Source: Acidobacteriota bacterium
GTDB lineage: Bacteria; Acidobacteriota; Blastocatellia; Pyrinomonadales; Pyrinomonadaceae
Length of the DNA stretch: 64,000 bases
Reading direction: 5' to 3'
NCBI GenBank assembly: GCA_019242475.1
Contig: JAFAVK010000004.1
Span: 1 to 64,000, forward strand
The first letter of the stretch is position 1; each line of letters begins with the position of its first letter. The notes beneath the pieces were generated by a model. It worked only from the letters and a program-made list of their open reading frames with translations, did no database searches and had not been told where the DNA came from. Both the position numbers and the translations under genes were made by a program. Of this stretch, positions 62,949 through 64,000 are shown piece by piece.

Positions 62949-64000
62949 ATGAGACGGGCGAAACATCTGACGCTGCTGCTCGTGTGGCTGCTGGCCGGCC
63001 CCGTCGCGGCCGGCCCCGCGCAGGCCCCGAAGCCGCGCGCCGCGCGTCCCGCGGCCGACGCGCCCGAGACGGCGGTCGAGCCCGTGCCTTTCAGCTTCTA
63101 CATCGAAGAGCTTTCGCTCTCGTCCAGGGGCCGCGTCATCCTCGAAGACTCCTTCGACAGCGCCGGGCGATTTCAGCCGGCGGAGGTCGGCGGCAAGCCC
63201 GCCGGGGCCGCCCGATACTTCCTCAGCCTCGGCCGGCTCGGCGGGCCGAACGTCAAGGGCGGCGCGCTCCGCGTAGACCAGTCGGACACGATCAACGCCT
63301 ACGGCACTTTCGTCTCGAAGTTCGTCCTGCCCGTGGACGAGCGGGGACGGCTGGCCTTCTCCGGCGAGGAGCTGTTCGGCGACCTGCTGCTCTCGGTCAG
63401 AGTCCGCGCCCCCGCGCTGCGCGGCCACGAGCGGCTCAAGATCGGCATCGGGGACATGGCGACGATGGGGGCGCTGGCCTCGATCTCGCTTCAGAAGGAC
63501 TCGATCAGTCTTCAGCGCCAGGGGCGCGCGGCGTGGGACGAGGTCTTGCTCGACCGCGTGGACATCTCGCGCATGGCGAACCTTCAGGAGGTCGAGTTGA
63601 CTTTGAAGATAGACGCGCGGGGGCAGTTCTCCGGCCTCACGAAAATCCGCGGCGGCGGGAAGGAGCAGGAGTTCGCGCTGCGCGCCGACGACCCCTGGGC
63701 GCGCATCAGCCCCGACAACCCGAACCTCTCGGCCAACGTCTTCGTCGAAGCCTTGCCGAAGCCGAGAATCTTCGCGCTCTACCCGCAGAGCCTCCCGCTG
63801 GAGAAGCTGCGCCAGCTGAAGGGCGCCGTCCCTTTGCGAATCGTCGGCACGGGTTTCGCGCCGGACACGGAGGTGGAGGTCGTGCCCCCCGGCGGCGGGC
63901 CGGCCGCCCCGATTCAGGCGAGCGAGGTGAAGCTGCTGACGGCGAACACCTATCTGTCGGCGAAAGTCACGCTGCCGGAAGCCGGGGCCGGGGACTACAG
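62949..64000 (+). CDS. Secreted TIG-like protein, second paralogue (3' end beyond the window)
   Basis: The ATG follows GGGAG at 4-5 nt spacing, and the frame is open for 350 codons to the window edge. A signal peptide (MRRAKHLTLLLVWLLAGPVA) and Pro/Ala-rich linker lead to PFSFYIEELSLSSRGRVI, aligning with the opening of the domain in the earlier paralogue. Shared landmarks are FSGEELFGDLLLSVRV, LDRVDISRMANLQEVELTLKI and FVEALPKPRIFALYPQSLP. The TIG-like C-domain (VPLRIVGTGFAPDTEVEV) is incomplete. The function is unknown. Together with the first copy it brackets the redoxin and copper monooxygenase genes. Confidence 0.85.
   Translation, partial: MRRAKHLTLLLVWLLAGPVAAGPAQAPKPRAARPAADAPETAVEPVPFSFYIEELSLSSRGRVILEDSFDSAGRFQPAEVGGKPAGAARYFLSLGRLGGPNVKGGALRVDQSDTINAYGTFVSKFVLPVDERGRLAFSGEELFGDLLLSVRVRAPALRGHERLKIGIGDMATMGALASISLQKDSISLQRQGRAAWDEVLLDRVDISRMANLQEVELTLKIDARGQFSGLTKIRGGGKEQEFALRADDPWARISPDNPNLSANVFVEALPKPRIFALYPQSLPLEKLRQLKGAVPLRIVGTGFAPDTEVEVVPPGGGPAAPIQASEVKLLTANTYLSAKVTLPEAGAGDY

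Overview
The window is GC-rich throughout, and genes on both strands leave long spurious open frames opposite them. Gene content points to an Acidobacteriota bacterium, probably of the Blastocatellia/Pyrinomonadaceae type. The clues are a TonB receptor with a carboxypeptidase-regulatory N-domain, many secreted FG-GAP/VCBS and ASPIC/UnbV proteins, a cytochrome c-copper monooxygenase fusion, and a cupin that keeps residue for residue the metal site of the Granulicella hydroxynitrile lyase. This assignment is inference; no rRNA or other universal marker lies in the window, and I found no tRNA or CRISPR array.

Layout. (1) 0-0.35 kb: the 3' end of an unidentified gene followed by three copies of a 19-bp motif, probably one end of an insertion sequence. 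(2) 0.34-3.3 kb: a 999-residue protein of unknown function, closed by a perfect 24-bp hairpin shared with the convergent oxidase gene. (3) 3.4-21.6 kb: one long co-oriented minus-strand block. In transcription order it holds a membrane sensor kinase, a cytoplasmic receiver-kinase, a sigma54-dependent activator, a palindromic repeat element, a single-domain response regulator, a terminator-like hairpin and a good sigma54 promoter. These are followed by a YVTN beta-propeller protein, two SCO1/SenC proteins, a cytochrome c-binding-protein fusion, a DsbA-like oxidoreductase with duplicated SurA-like domains, and a giant multicopper oxidase. The layout resembles the manganese-oxidation systems of pseudomonads (giant MCO plus two kinases and an NtrC-type regulator), and I regard it as the most interesting system here.

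(4) 21.7-27.6 kb, plus strand: a Cys-rich secreted protein, a TonB-dependent receptor, a BNR/sialidase-like lipoprotein and a manganese cupin. (5) 27.8-40.0 kb: a complete chemosensory cluster with CheY, CheA, CheW, a soluble repeat-built receptor, a PAS-HEAT protein, CheR, CheB, a second CheY, CheC and a hybrid kinase. No flagellar genes are present, so the output may be type IV pili or an alternative cellular function. (6) 40.1-48.7 kb: small proteins, a Ser/Thr kinase head-to-head with a gene that looks 5'-truncated, a methyltransferase, a secreted protein of unknown function, an S41 protease and a minimal AraC regulator with a promoter-embedded palindrome.

(7) 49.0-64.0 kb: a long plus-strand run of mostly exported proteins, many with overlapping stop/start codons. 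It comprises two tandem FG-GAP/Big_5 proteins, a pentaheme cytochrome, a metallo-beta-lactamase-fold hydrolase, a VOC protein, an atypical DNA glycosylase, an FG-GAP/ASPIC protein, two paralogous TIG-like secreted proteins (the second cut by the window end), a redoxin and a cytochrome c-copper monooxygenase. Regions 3 and 7 both look devoted to copper and heme redox chemistry outside the cytoplasmic membrane.
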